DNA of 64,000 nt from Pleurotus ostreatus/Saccharomyces cerevisiae fusant (Eukaryota; Opisthokonta), in assembly GCA_024196135.1 (NCBI GenBank), contig JAMQCK010000016.1, forward strand, positions 1 to 64,000, written 5' to 3'. Shown one piece after another: positions 1-10,702 of the stretch (positions are counted from its first letter, which is position 1; each line of letters opens with the position of its first letter). The translations under genes and the position numbers were made by a program. The notes under the pieces are model-generated. The model searched no databases. It saw only the letters and a list, made by a program, of their open reading frames with translations, and was not told the DNA's origin.

Positions 1-13
1 TGACTGGGTCGGC

Positions 14-1028
14 TCAAAATTGGTGGTTTAAGTCGTCGTCGGTCGTCCTCGACCGGCCAACAGGGCTCGGTGACCGGTCGCGTCCAGCGCCAGCATAGGG
101 GGTGCGCTCGCCATACAGCCCGCCCTCCGGATCCTCCGGGAACTCGGTCGTCGAGCCAGTCTGCGACGAAGCGATACTCGCCCCCGTCGACCGCTTGCTC
201 TTCTTCGACTTCTTCCGCCTGCTGTGCTGCTCCTCCGCCGTCGAGTACGCGTCCTCCGTGCGCGCCCAGCGGTCCTTCTTGTCCTTGCCCTTCTTCTTCC
301 CGCGCTTCGGCGCATCGGCGACCGCGTCGTCGAAGTTGGCCGGGTACTTCCAGCGGCCGCTGCTCGCGGTCGAGGCGTTGTTGGCGTTGTAGTACTGCTC
401 GTCCTCGGGGCTCCAGAGGTCGCCGGTGTTGGCGCGGCGCGGGCGGTCGGATGGGTCAGAGGCGAGGGAGGGGTTGGAGCGCTGGCCCTCTTCGTACGGC
501 TGGCCTTCGAGGGCGGAGGTGGGGTTGCGGTCTTTGTAGCGATTGGCCCACTGGGACCGGCGCTCGTGACGACGGATGGTGCTGGTGTCGATAAGGCCGT
601 ACCGCTGCGCCCACTTGGGCGTGCGTGCGTGCGTCTTATTGTTGCGGATGTTCTGGGGAGGCAAGGAGGGTGAGTTACAGGGCGCAGCGATATTCGCGCA
701 GCATGCGCACCTGTATGTAGAAGTTGTGCCCGTGGCCTGTCGCAGATCAGCGCTAACTCTTCGCTACAACGCAAGGTACGCACCCGGAATGTAGCCACAG
801 ATCGTCAACAGGAGGTTGAGCCAAAAGTCCTTGCCAATCCCAAAGCGCGCGGCGACCGCTGCGGAGGGGGTGGGCGTCAGCGTCGGCTTCGGCGGCGGGA
901 ATGGCCGGGGGATGGAGAGGCTGCTCACCGAGAGGAGGGAAAAGAGTGCCCATGATGAAAAGAAGGACTGCATAGCCATGATGGCGCCGCGGCGTCAGGT
1001 CAATCTTCGTCGGAATATACGTGCTCAT
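14..1028 (-). CDS. Pmp3/SNA-type (UPF0057) small membrane protein with long C-terminal tail
   Basis: Spliced protein of 279 aa (exons 929-1028, 784-858, 711-736 and 14-652; the sum is divisible by three). The N-terminus carries the two-helix Pmp3 signature: a hydrophobic stretch ending FPPLAV, then DFWLNLLLTICGYIPG and GHGHNFYIQN. The third exon is only 26 nt. Family members are proteolipids of the plasma membrane or vacuole that influence membrane potential or cation tolerance. Ordinary Pmp3 is about 55 aa; this one continues for roughly 200 residues of charged, Ser/Lys-rich, probably disordered sequence with a KRGKKKGKDKK cluster, more like yeast Sna3/Sna4. I see no PPxY motif. The start at 1028 gives the best alignment of the first helix. 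The gene is divergent from the zinc-finger gene across 227 bp. Confidence 0.8.
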
Positions 1029-1255
1029 CGTTCGCGACACCGACGGACATGAACGCGAAGATGGAGGTGCTATATCGGTGGCTGTGCGCTGTGGGCGGCA
1101 GTGGATGCCGTGGGAAAGAGAACAATGCACGCCGAGACTCGAGCGCAGACGGCTTGTCACCGACGTGCATTCCCCATCGTTGACTGGCTCTTGGGTCTCT
1201 TGGCGGCACATAATCGCAGCACTGTCTGCTTATCGTCTCGCAACCACTTCGCGCC

Positions 1256-3198
1256 ATGGAGCTGGCTGCGGACGCTCTCCTCGACTTGGCCGACGTGGTC
1301 CATGACGAAGGGATGGAAGAGGCAGAGCCGGATCTCACAACTCTGGCGTCTACTACTGCTCAGGATGTCGGAAGCGCGAACTCACATCCTTCTGATCCAT
1401 CCCCGCCACTCGTCGGAGACTCTGACGCCCTCTTCGAACCTGACGCACTTGAAGACGAAATCGTCTCCCTCCTCAACCAGGACGCGCTCCAGGACTCCCA
1501 ACCAGGTCTAATCCCCGACCTCGGACCTCAACCAATACCCCCACTGCAAGACGGCGCGCCCCCCGGCCGCCCCGCCACCGCGCAATCTGGTATGAATCTG
1601 GCCGATTTCTCGGCTATGATTCACACAGCTCAAGCCCAGCAGACGCCCCCGACGCCCGACCCGACCGCGCAGCCCAACACTCGGAGCGCGCCCTCCTTCC
1701 ACTCCCTCGCCGGCCCCACCACCCACACTCCCCGATCGTACGATTCACTCGCCGCGGACGGGGACGCGTACGACGACGCGCTGTCCCCGCCACCGCGCAA
1801 GCGGCAGCGCCGCGAGCAAAGCGCGTCCGAATCGACGGACTACTTCGCCTCGGACGGCGCTCTTTCGGGCGCGGACAACGAGGACGAGTGGAACGACTTT
1901 GCGCTGCAGCTCGCGTATCCGGGGGCGGGGAACGACGCGGCGCCCTCGGCGACGCCGACGATGCATATGGACGATGGGCTGCTGGGGATGGACTTGTTTG
2001 ACCCGCGATTCCAGACGGAGCTGTCGGAGGAAGATGACGATTACTCGCCGGTGGTGTCTAGCGTGCGGCCTCAGCGGCATTCGTCAAGGCATGGGTCGCG
2101 TCCGCCGGCCGGGTCGCGTCCGCCGGCCAGGTCAAGCCCTCTACCTTCGAGTGAAGAAGCTGCTCCTGTGAGCGCACATGAAGAGGCAAGCTCCCCGCCT
2201 GCGCCTGACCATGACATGGACGAGCCTCCGAGAAGGATCAAGAAACCGAAGGATGAGAATGGATACCATGTCTGCGAATACGAGCACTGCGACAAGTCGT
2301 TCAAACGGCGAAGCGACATGCTACGACATATGCGCATCCACTCTGGAGAAAGACCATACGTCTGCACGCATCCTGGATGTGGCAAGACCTTTATTCAGGT
2401 AAGTTCCGTGATACTCTCTTCTCGATCTTGAAACTGACTGGCTTCCCAGCGCTCTGCTCTCAGCGTACATGCTCGAGTTCATACTGGCGAGAAGCCTCAT
2501 ACCTGCGAGTATCCACATTGCGGCAAACTCTTCGCCGACTCTAGCAGTCTCGCGCGACATCGACGGACACATACCGGCAACAGGCCGTTCAAGTGCGAAG
2601 AACCTGGTTGCGACAAGGAGTTTACTCGCCGCGGTAACCTCAACGCACACCTGCGAACGCACGACCCCAATTACGAGCCAGAACCCGATGTGTGCGTATA
2701 TACGTCCTCGTGCATGCTTTCTCGGTCGCTAATCGACCCCACAGACGCTACGATGCAAGCGGGAAGCGGAAACGCAAGCACTCCACTGCAAACGAAGACG
2801 ACGAGTCTGGCGAAGAAGATACCAAGCTCATGGAGTCTGTCAAGACCCTGTCAGAGTTGCTCACTGGCGATGAGAGGGGGATAACTAGTATCAGTGCAGA
2901 GCTCGCTGCCGCTATCGCCGAAGCACAACGCGCACCAGCACATCCGCCAACCATCTACGAGGTCGAAGACGAGCACGAGCAAGCCCCGCCTGACAAGGAT
3001 CCGGTTCCGCTATATTCAAACCCGAAGGAGAAGGGGGAAAGGGGAGCGCGGCGGCGCGCACGACGACCCGCCGCTACGTCAAGCCCAGACGATGACGGTG
3101 ATGGAGAGGACGATGAGGAGGACGACGTGGACGCTGGAGCGTTTATACCTACACCACTCCGCACCCGCAGAACGACAATCAGCACCGCGGACCGATAA
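1256..3198 (+). CDS. C2H2 zinc-finger transcription factor, four fingers
   Basis: Exons 1256-2398, 2450-2691 and 2745-3198 give 612 aa. Four consecutive C2H2 fingers lie at about residues 340-455 (C-x4-C spacing in each), joined by TGEKP-like linkers (SGERPY, TGEKPH, TGNRPF). The first intron falls inside finger 2, after FIQ. The first 330 residues are acidic and Pro/Ser-rich with a KRQRR basic patch, typical of a regulatory domain. The C-terminal 150 residues contain KRKRKH and long Asp/Glu runs. The fingers predict sequence-specific DNA binding in the nucleus. The finger set recalls fungal Zap1/MTF-like proteins, but the target and pathway cannot be read from sequence, so no symbol is given. 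Confidence 0.88.
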
Positions 3199-3349
3199 AC
3201 TCACTGATCACGCCCACTGTTTTGTAAGCCAGCCATCGCATTGTTGGACCTGTATGCCGAATGTATCATAGCGCTCAATTGTATACGCGCCGTGCTCGGT
3301 GCCTAATCTGCTGCTCTGGACTGGGCACGCAACACGTTTCTTCCCGGTG

Positions 3350-3373
3350 GCGCGGGGAGAGGAGTCCCCGCGC
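3350..3373. promoter_or_regulatory. Inverted pair of GCGGGG boxes upstream of FBP1
   Basis: A perfect 9-bp inverted repeat (GCGCGGGGA, 6-bp spacer, TCCCCGCGC) lies about 170 bp upstream of the fructose-1,6-bisphosphatase start codon. Each arm contains GCGGGG, which fits the SYGGRG core bound by CreA/Mig1 glucose repressors. FBP1 is a classic glucose-repressed gene in fungi, so this is a reasonable carbon-catabolite repression site. No binding evidence is available. Confidence 0.45.
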
Positions 3374-3540
3374 GGTTGTCCGCCGGGCCGTGGGCCCGCA
3401 TGTGAAATGGGGGTATGTCATTGGGGAATCCGAGCAGGATATGCGGTCACTTGCTCCGAGCGCGATCTCCTTCTGCCCGGCTCCGTCCGCTTCTTATATT
3501 CCACCGCTTTCTCTCTTCCTCCTCCCATCTCCTCCTCACC

Positions 3541-4831
3541 ATGTCCAACATCACTGAAGAGCCCCCCTCCACCGACCTCATCACCCTCACTCGGTGGGTG
3601 CACAAAGAAATGCCCCTCGACCGCCCGCTGACCCGCGCGCTAGCCATGTCCTGAGCGATCAGATCCGCCTCGGGCCCAAGGCCACGGGCGATCTCACCCT
3701 CCTCCTCACCGCCATCCAGACCACCTGCAAGTTCATCGCGACCAATGTGCGCAAAGCGCGCCTCATCAACCTGTGCGTCGCCCCGCATCGCATACACTGA
3801 CCCCCACTGATCGCGCCGATCTCTGCAGCGTCGGCCTCGCGGGCGAGACGAACGTGCAGGGCGAGGAGCAGAAGAAGCTGGACGTACTCGCGAACGACAT
3901 CATGATCAACTCGCTGCGCGCGTCCGGGAAGACCGCCGTGCTCGTCTCGGAGGAGAACGAGGAGGCGGTGATCATCGAGGACCGGTACAAGGGCCGCTAC
4001 TGCGTCGTCTTCGACCCGCTCGACGGCTCGAGCAACATCGATGCGGGTGTGAACATCGGCACGATCTTTGGCGTGTACAGGGTGAAGGACGACTCGAAGG
4101 GCGCGATCTCGGACGTGTTGCGACCGGGGAGCGAGATGGTCGCGGCGGGCTACTGCATGTACGTCACACGACTCCTGGACACAGGCTGCGGAAGGCTCAT
4201 CCTCACCCCTCCTTAGGTACGGCTCCTCCGCGAACTTGGTCCTCACCACCGGCGATGGCGTCAACGGCTACACCCTCGATGCCGGCGTCGGCGAGTTCAT
4301 CCTCACCCATCCCAACGTGCGTGACCATCTTGTCTCACATCGCCGCTCATCTGACCTCTCTCCAGATCCAAGTCCCCTCCCGCGGCAAGATCTACTCGTT
4401 CAACGAGGGCAACTCGATGTACTTCCACAAGCCCGTCGTCGACTACCTCCAATCGATCAAGTACCCCGCGAACGGCAAGCCGTACAGCGCGCGGTACATC
4501 GGGTCCATGGTGGCCGATGTGCACCGCACGCTGCTGTATGGCGGTATCTTTGGCTACCCAGGCGACAAGAAGAGCAAGTCGGGCAAGCTGCGGATATTGT
4601 ACGAGGCGTTCCCGATGTCCTTCTTGACCGAGCAGGTGCGTTTCGCGCTGATTCTCTGGCATTGTTCGAGTGCTCACAGTCTGATAGGCTGGCGGCGTCG
4701 CTACCGACGGCATCCAGCGCGTCCTCGATATCATTCCGAAGGGCATTCACGACCGCTGCCCGGTCTTCTTGGGCAGCAAAGAGGATGTCGAGGACCTGAA
4801 GAAGTTCTACAAGAACTCTGAGGGTCAATGA
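3541..4831 (+). CDS. FBP1: Fructose-1,6-bisphosphatase
   Basis: Six exons (3541-3593, 3644-3772, 3829-4158, 4217-4316, 4366-4635, 4688-4831) encode 341 aa, the normal family length. It hydrolyses fructose 1,6-bisphosphate to fructose 6-phosphate, the cytosolic committed step of gluconeogenesis. Diagnostic segments are present in order: ATGDLTLLL (AMP/regulatory region), VSEENEE, the metal-binding DPLDGSSNIDAG, GSSANLVLTTGDG, the ARYIGSMVADVHRTLLYGG substrate region, and the KLRILYEAFPMSFL signature near the C-terminus. The start ATG follows a pyrimidine-rich leader. The inverted CreA/Mig1-type site upstream suggests glucose repression. The gene appears intact. Confidence 0.95.
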
Positions 4832-5117
4832 GCGTCATATACTCTATCTCCAGGCAGATCTGTAGCAGTAGGAGTTCCAATGTAACATACAAGCAATCTA
4901 CCCCATAGAGATCGTCGACTGAAATAGTTTCGTGATCTATGAGGTGCTAGGTCATGAATTGACGTCGCTGGGGGCGTCGTCGAAGTACGAGGTACTGTAG
5001 GCTGGCAAGTCGAACTGCGAGCTCATGGCGTGCACCGGGCACTAAACGTCCACAGGTGATTTAGCGCCGAGCCACCAAGCTCAAGCCGGTCAGTTTGAAA
5101 GCCGATGCGAATCATCA

Positions 5118-6692
5118 TCATTCGAGAGATATTCCAACGTCGCTGTACATATACTGTAGAGCCGTGAAACAACTGCCGTCTACAAGATAGAAGTCTTCCT
5201 GCCTTGACAGTAGCAGGGTCTGTAAGGCAAGGCGATACTCCGAGTAGTCAGCACAGTCCGCCTCCGCCCCTGTCATCACGGTGAGTCGTGCCAATAATAC
5301 GGGCAGGAGGACCATATAGTGTGGCCAATTCTCGTCGCGGGTTAGGATGTGCAAGAGTTGCGGGCTGATGAACGCCTCGTCGAAGTTGAGCAGCGAGTTG
5401 TTGTTCCCGAGCACGAGCTCCTTCAAGTGCGGGAGGCACTCAAAGACCCCGACGATGCCGTCCATGCTTAGCATCGGCGGCGAGTCGTGAAGCTCAAGGA
5501 GCCGCAGCGATCTGCAGCCCTCTGAGCGGTTCAGAAGGAACGAAATTGCTTCCCACTCATCGAAGTCATCGGTGCACCGCGCGTAGATATGCAGGGCATC
5601 GAGATTTGGAACCGTGAAGCAAGGGGAGAGAAGCATTGCGTAGGAGAAGAGGCAAAGGGTTCGCAGATGGGGAAACAGCGTGGGACGCAACTCAGCGGGG
5701 CTCGTCTCGAAGGCTGCTTCGGCGCGCAGAGCGCATGCCTCTAGGGTTTCGCTGCATCCCTTGATCGCCTCAAGACACGGTATAAGGGTAGCGCCGTTCC
5801 CTTGTCTGCAGTCGAGGTCGAGGGAGGTGATGACCCATGTCCGAGGTAGCTCGAGCTTCTGGATGATGCAGGTGTACTCAATGCGCAGTTCCGTGACATG
5901 GGTCGCGTGCTCGAGGAGATGCAGCGGCAGCGCAACATCAGATCCTTCAGGGTGCTGCCAGAAGAAGTCGATGGAGACACGCGTTAGCGATGGAAACGCG
6001 CGCCTGGCGAGGTCATTGTAAGCAGACAAAGGCGCTCCGTGGAGCAACAGGCGCTGCCACCGATGCGATTGCGCGAGAAGCTGGCTCCAGGCTTTGCTTA
6101 GCCAGAAAGATTCGACGAGGTCTAAGAAAATTGTTGTAGGCATCCATATGCGCAGGTCGAGGAGCGCTTGGCCTGCCTTCGCGAGCTCCATCTCTAGAGC
6201 CCATGGGTGGCGCTGCATGGCGTCAAAGGCCACAATGTCGATGCTGAGGGTCGTCCAAAGCTGCGGTGTCATGATGAGAGCAACCGCCCGCCAGGAGGTG
6301 CAGACCTGAGCGAAGGCAAGAGACCTCGGTAGCGTCCCGATTCTGGATTGCCTGTCTTGCCAATCGTCCGGCAGAGCAAGAATGAATATCTCCGAGAGGA
6401 TCTCCGGCGGAACGCGACGGTAGGGAGACACGAGAGCTCGGTGCACGGCGACCTGCCTTCGGATGGCCTGCTGGTCGGCTTGCAAACTGGCGATTTGTTC
6501 CGCCAGCTCAAGTTCGATTTTCTTGAGGTCATCCGCCTTCCGTGCAATAGCAGCCGCCTCCAAGTCAGAGGGGATATGACCATCGCGCAGATGGGCCACG
6601 TCGGCTACAGTGCGCGCGTCGCGTATGGCCTCGGCTACGGAACGTGGCATGGCAACAAAAGGACTGGCCAGGGCTGGCTGATGGTCCGGCAA
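5118..6692 (-). CDS. F-box-like protein, tandem copy 1
   Basis: Single-exon ORF of 524 aa. After a coiled-coil-like segment (LKKIELELAEQIASLQ, about residues 55-75) comes an F-box-like motif: YRRVPPEILSEIFILALP, then QVCTSWRAVAL and PQLWTTL. The remainder is leucine-rich and probably a degenerate LRR fold used for substrate binding. Large families of this type expand in mushroom genomes; F-box proteins usually link substrates to SCF ubiquitin ligases, but the role here is unknown. The paralogs share MPRSV-EAIRDART near the start, so translation may begin at the internal Met at 6650 rather than 6692. It is the first of three head-to-tail copies. Confidence 0.78.
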   Translation of the reverse strand: MPDHQPALASPFVAMPRSVAEAIRDARTVADVAHLRDGHIPSDLEAAAIARKADDLKKIELELAEQIASLQADQQAIRRQVAVHRALVSPYRRVPPEILSEIFILALPDDWQDRQSRIGTLPRSLAFAQVCTSWRAVALIMTPQLWTTLSIDIVAFDAMQRHPWALEMELAKAGQALLDLRIWMPTTIFLDLVESFWLSKAWSQLLAQSHRWQRLLLHGAPLSAYNDLARRAFPSLTRVSIDFFWQHPEGSDVALPLHLLEHATHVTELRIEYTCIIQKLELPRTWVITSLDLDCRQGNGATLIPCLEAIKGCSETLEACALRAEAAFETSPAELRPTLFPHLRTLCLFSYAMLLSPCFTVPNLDALHIYARCTDDFDEWEAISFLLNRSEGCRSLRLLELHDSPPMLSMDGIVGVFECLPHLKELVLGNNNSLLNFDEAFISPQLLHILTRDENWPHYMVLLPVLLARLTVMTGAEADCADYSEYRLALQTLLLSRQEDFYLVDGSCFTALQYMYSDVGISLE

Positions 6693-6985
6693 CTGCTTGA
6701 CGGGTTATGAGTGAGATCGAACGAAGGACACCTGGGCACCCGCCTTTTGTTCTATACAGAGAGGGCGTATGGTCTTGACTCAGTCATGAAGGTTGTAGAC
6801 AAGCTGCGTGATGTGCGCTCTGATCCGTCCGCCTCCGCTTCGTGGCATGGCGAACCGATAAATCATTGGCGATAGACGTAATATTCCACCTCGCTCTTTT
6901 CCCAAGTAGCGCTCGCCTACAGATGGTCGTCATACTGATCATATACAGAGCAGCGTCAACGCTCATCAATGTTTTTGCAGAACCG

Positions 6986-8614
6986 TTACATGGGCAGGCT
7001 CAGGATCCACCCTAATTCCAACCCGTGAGATATGCCAACATCGCTGCATAGGTATCGCAGAGGCGCCAAGTTGACGTTGCCTACATGCAATGCATCCTTC
7101 CTGGAGTCAAGCAAATTCCTGAGGGCGATGCGGTATGGCACGTACGCATCGCTGTCCTCTACAGCGCAAGTCGACACGTATAGTCGTGTTAGCGCGGGCA
7201 GGAAAGACATCGACTCCGGCCTGCTGAGATCGCGGGTCAATAGGCGCAGGAGCGCCATGGACACAGTCGCATCGTTGAATTCTTCGATGAACTCGTTGTT
7301 CATGAGCTCGAGGTCCTTCAGATGCGGCAGGCGTCGCAGGATCCTCGTCACACTGTCGAATTCTGTCGGCGGCGGCAAGCCATCCAGCCCGAGAGATACA
7401 AGCGATCTGCAGTCCTCTGAGTGGTTCAGAAGGGATAACAGAGGCTCATATGGGTCAAGATCCTCGTAGAGACGCGTGTGTAAGCTGAGGGTAGTGATGT
7501 TTGGGACCGCGAAGCATGAACAGAGGAGTACCGCGAAGTAGAATAGGGAGAGGGTGCGAAGGCGCGGAAACGATTCGGGTTCTAGCTGGGCAGGGGATAG
7601 CTCGAGATACGCTTGACTGTGGAGGACGCATGTTTCGAGAGTTTGGCTGCACGCCTTAACCGCTTCGAGGCACGGTTCCAGAGAGCAGCCGCCGTTCCCC
7701 GAGCAGTCGATGTTCAGGGTGGTAATCGCCCATGCGGGCGGTGGCTCGAGGACCCGGATGGTGAAGTTGTAGTCAATGTGCAGATCTGTGACCTGGGTGG
7801 CGCTCTCGAATACGCGCATCGGCAGCGTAACGGCAGGCCTGCTCTGCCGCCCATAGAAGTTGACAGACAGATGCGTCAGCAATGGGAACTCGCGTCCAAC
7901 GAGGCCATTGTAAGCAGACAGGGGAGCTCCGCCGACTGACAGCCGCCGCCATCGGTGCGACTGCGCGCAGAGTAGCTCCCAGGCTTTGTCGTGCCAGAAG
8001 TCGTCTGCGTCCTCCGAGTCCCACGACGAATACATCCAGATGTGCAAGTCCAACGGGGACTGTCCTGTCTTCGCCAGCTCCACCTCCATGGCCCACGGAT
8101 GGCGCTTCATGCCCCGGAAGGTCATATCGTTAATCCTGAGATCCGTCCAGAGTCGCGGCATCATGGTGTGAGCGACCGTCCGCCAGGAGGTACAGACGCC
8201 GGCGAAGTCGAGAACCCTCTGTCGTGTCCCAAGCATAGTTTGCCTTTTCTCCCAGTCATCCGGCAGCGCAAGGGTAAATATTTCAAGCAGGATCTCCGCT
8301 GGTATGCGACGGTAGGACGACACAAGGGCACGGTGCACGGCGATTTGACTTTGGATGGCGTTCTGGTCGGCTTGCAGACTTGCGATCTGATCTGCCAGTT
8401 CGAGGTCGATTTTCTGTAGCTGCTCCGCCTTCAGTTCGATAGCCTCCGCCTCCTTGTCGCACGGAATGTAGCCATCGCGCAGATGGGCCATGTCGGCTAT
8501 GGTGCGCGCGTCGCGTATGGCCTCGGTGACGGAACGTGGCATGGCGGCCTGGCTGGTGGTCCGACGACTGCTTGACGATATTGTAGTGAGATTAGAGGAA
8601 GGATACCTTATCAC
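6986..8614 (-). CDS. F-box-like protein, tandem copy 2
   Basis: Single-exon ORF of 542 aa, collinear with the copies on either side. It has the same order of parts: MPRSVTEAIRDART, a helical segment (LQKIDLELADQIASLQ), the F-box-like YRRIPAEILLEIFTLALP, GVCTSWRTVAHTMMPRLW, and a leucine-rich remainder ending in YLCSDVGISHGLELGW. The conserved MPRSV block suggests that initiation at about 8542 is as likely as at 8614. Upstream sequence also resembles that of copy 1, so the duplicated unit included the promoter. Predicted to be a substrate adaptor; the substrate is unknown. Confidence 0.78.
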   Translation of the reverse strand: MIRYPSSNLTTISSSSRRTTSQAAMPRSVTEAIRDARTIADMAHLRDGYIPCDKEAEAIELKAEQLQKIDLELADQIASLQADQNAIQSQIAVHRALVSSYRRIPAEILLEIFTLALPDDWEKRQTMLGTRQRVLDFAGVCTSWRTVAHTMMPRLWTDLRINDMTFRGMKRHPWAMEVELAKTGQSPLDLHIWMYSSWDSEDADDFWHDKAWELLCAQSHRWRRLSVGGAPLSAYNGLVGREFPLLTHLSVNFYGRQSRPAVTLPMRVFESATQVTDLHIDYNFTIRVLEPPPAWAITTLNIDCSGNGGCSLEPCLEAVKACSQTLETCVLHSQAYLELSPAQLEPESFPRLRTLSLFYFAVLLCSCFAVPNITTLSLHTRLYEDLDPYEPLLSLLNHSEDCRSLVSLGLDGLPPPTEFDSVTRILRRLPHLKDLELMNNEFIEEFNDATVSMALLRLLTRDLSRPESMSFLPALTRLYVSTCAVEDSDAYVPYRIALRNLLDSRKDALHVGNVNLAPLRYLCSDVGISHGLELGWILSLPM

Positions 8615-8838
8615 CCACCTATTCTTCTGAGGATCCGGTTAGGCGTATATCCTTCTTGACCCAATCATGAAGGTTGCGAGCAAGCTGGGTACGCGTTCCC
8701 ATCGGCCCGGATTCCGCTAACGCACACATGGCCGGGCAACGCCACTCTCAAGAGCTTAGAACTCCACGCAGGAACCGACATTTCAGTTCTAATGGTCGTG
8801 TATACAAGCAACAAACGTCAAAAGTCCTATAGCTGATA

Positions 8839-10452
8839 TCAAACGGGCAAGCCTGTTTTCCATCCCAACGCAAGTCCATGGTGTATACCGACGTCGCTGA
8901 GCATATATTGCAGAAGCGGCAAAGCCGCGCCACGAACTCGATATGTGCGCCTCCTCGAAGCCAGGAGATCTCTCGTGGCCTGGCGATATGCTGGGTACTC
9001 GTCATAGTCCGCGTCTGCGCACTGAGTTCTCAATGCAAGTCGCTTGAGCATGGGTAGGAAGAACAATGAGTTTGGCATATGGGGATCGCGGGTCATTGTG
9101 TGGAGAAGTTTTGGCTGGACGAAGGCACTCTCGAAATCTTCAATGTCTTCATTGTTTGAGAGCTCCAGGTCCTTCAAGTACGGAAGGCGTCGCAGAATCC
9201 TTGTGATGCGGTCCTAATTTGGCGACGGCGGCAAGCCATCCAGCCACAGGGATCGAAGCGACTTGCAACTTTCTGAACGGTCGAGGAGAGACGTTAGGGC
9301 GCCGTATGGATCGAGGCGGTCGTAGATCCGCATGTACAAGCGAAGAGAATCAAGACTCGGGGCAGCGAAGCATGGGCAAAGAAGTATTGCATGATGAAAG
9401 AGGGTGAGCGTGCGGAGGTGAGGGAACTGAGTGGGGCGCAGCTCAGCATTAGCCGACGCAAGGTCGTTATCGCCGGAAAGGGTGCATGATTGGAGGGTAT
9501 CCCGGCATGCTATGATCGCATCCAGGCATGACTCCAGCATGGAGCCTTCGGACTCGGTAGTACACTGGATGTCGAGCGATGTGATTCTCCACGTCCGCGG
9601 TATCTCGAGGTTCCGAATGGTGCAGTCGTACTCGATGGATAGGTTGCTGATCTCTTTCGCAGCCTCGAAGACATGCAAGGGGATAGTAGTATCGGCTGCC
9701 CACTGACGGCCCGAGAAGCTGGTGGACAAATGCGTCAACAGGGGGAACCCGCGCCCGACCAGTTCGTTGTAGGCGGACAGGGGAGCCGCGTTGATCGACA
9801 GCTGCCGCCACCGGTGCGATTGCGCGCAAAGTAGCCCCCAGTTTTTGTCGTGACAAAAGTCGTCTGAGTTGCCCGCCCTCGATCCAGACGACCGGAACGG
9901 CGACATATAGATGTGCAAGTCGAGCGGCGCCTGGCCTGTCCTCGCCAGCTCCATCTCCATGGCCCAAGGATGGCGCTGCATAGCACGAAAAGTCCTGTCG
10001 TCAATACTGAGGGTGGTCCAGAGTTGGGGCATCATAGTGAGAGCGACTGCTCGCCAGGTTGTACAAACACCGGCGAAGTTGAGGACCCTCTGTCGCGTCC
10101 CTAACTTGGTCCACCTCTTAAACCAGTCGTTCGGCAGAGCAAGGACGAAGATCTCCGAGAGGATCTCTGGCGGGACACGACGGTAGCAAGATACAAGACT
10201 GCGGTGTAGAGCGACCTGCTCTCGGACCGCATCCAGGTTCTTCTGCAGCGTCGCGATCTGTTCGACCAGTTTGTGCTCGAGGATATAGAGGTCGATGTTC
10301 TTCTGCCATATGGTCTCGACATGTCTATCGGTAGGGATATGGCCATCGCGGAAGTGAGTGATATTGACGACGGTGCGCGCGTCGCGCAAGACTTCGTCAA
10401 CTGAACGTGACATGTCAATGGCCGGTGTTGCTGGCTCTTGACCGTCCGACAT
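8839..10452 (-). pseudogene. F-box-like tandem copy 3, interrupted by one in-frame TAG
   Basis: One reading frame runs 10452 to 8839 and aligns end to end with copy 2, from MSRSVDEVLRDART through YRRVPPEILSEIFVLALP and GVCTTWRAVALTMMPQLW to LSDVGIHHGLALGW. It is broken only by a TAG at 9214-9216, directly before DRITRILRRLPYLKDLEL, where copy 2 reads on. No frameshift accompanies it, and the flanking bases offer no intron of normal size that would remove the stop. The product would lose about 125 C-terminal residues. Either a young pseudogene, a truncated but functional F-box protein of 412 aa, or a base error. Confidence 0.68.
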
Positions 10453-10702
10453 CGGAGGCTGAACTACACATGCTCAATTATTACTAGAAACGCGGATAAG
10501 GATATCTTAAACGCACCGTTTTCCATCGACACGGACGTGAAGGTTGCTAACAACGTGTACCCATCGGGTGTTATCGACTCGGACCGCGATTCCGCGCCAG
10601 CGCGTCCCCCGGGCCGACAGCCGCGCCATTTAGCTGAAGTTGTTCCCGACTACCATCATCAAGGCGCAGGCCTGACTGGATTGTAGAGCATCGAACGTCA
10701 GA

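Noticed and set aside
28..798. 256-codon minus-strand ORF rich in Arg/Pro/Ser
   Set aside because: Frame shadow of the Pmp3-like gene; composition is typical of out-of-frame GC-rich sequence.
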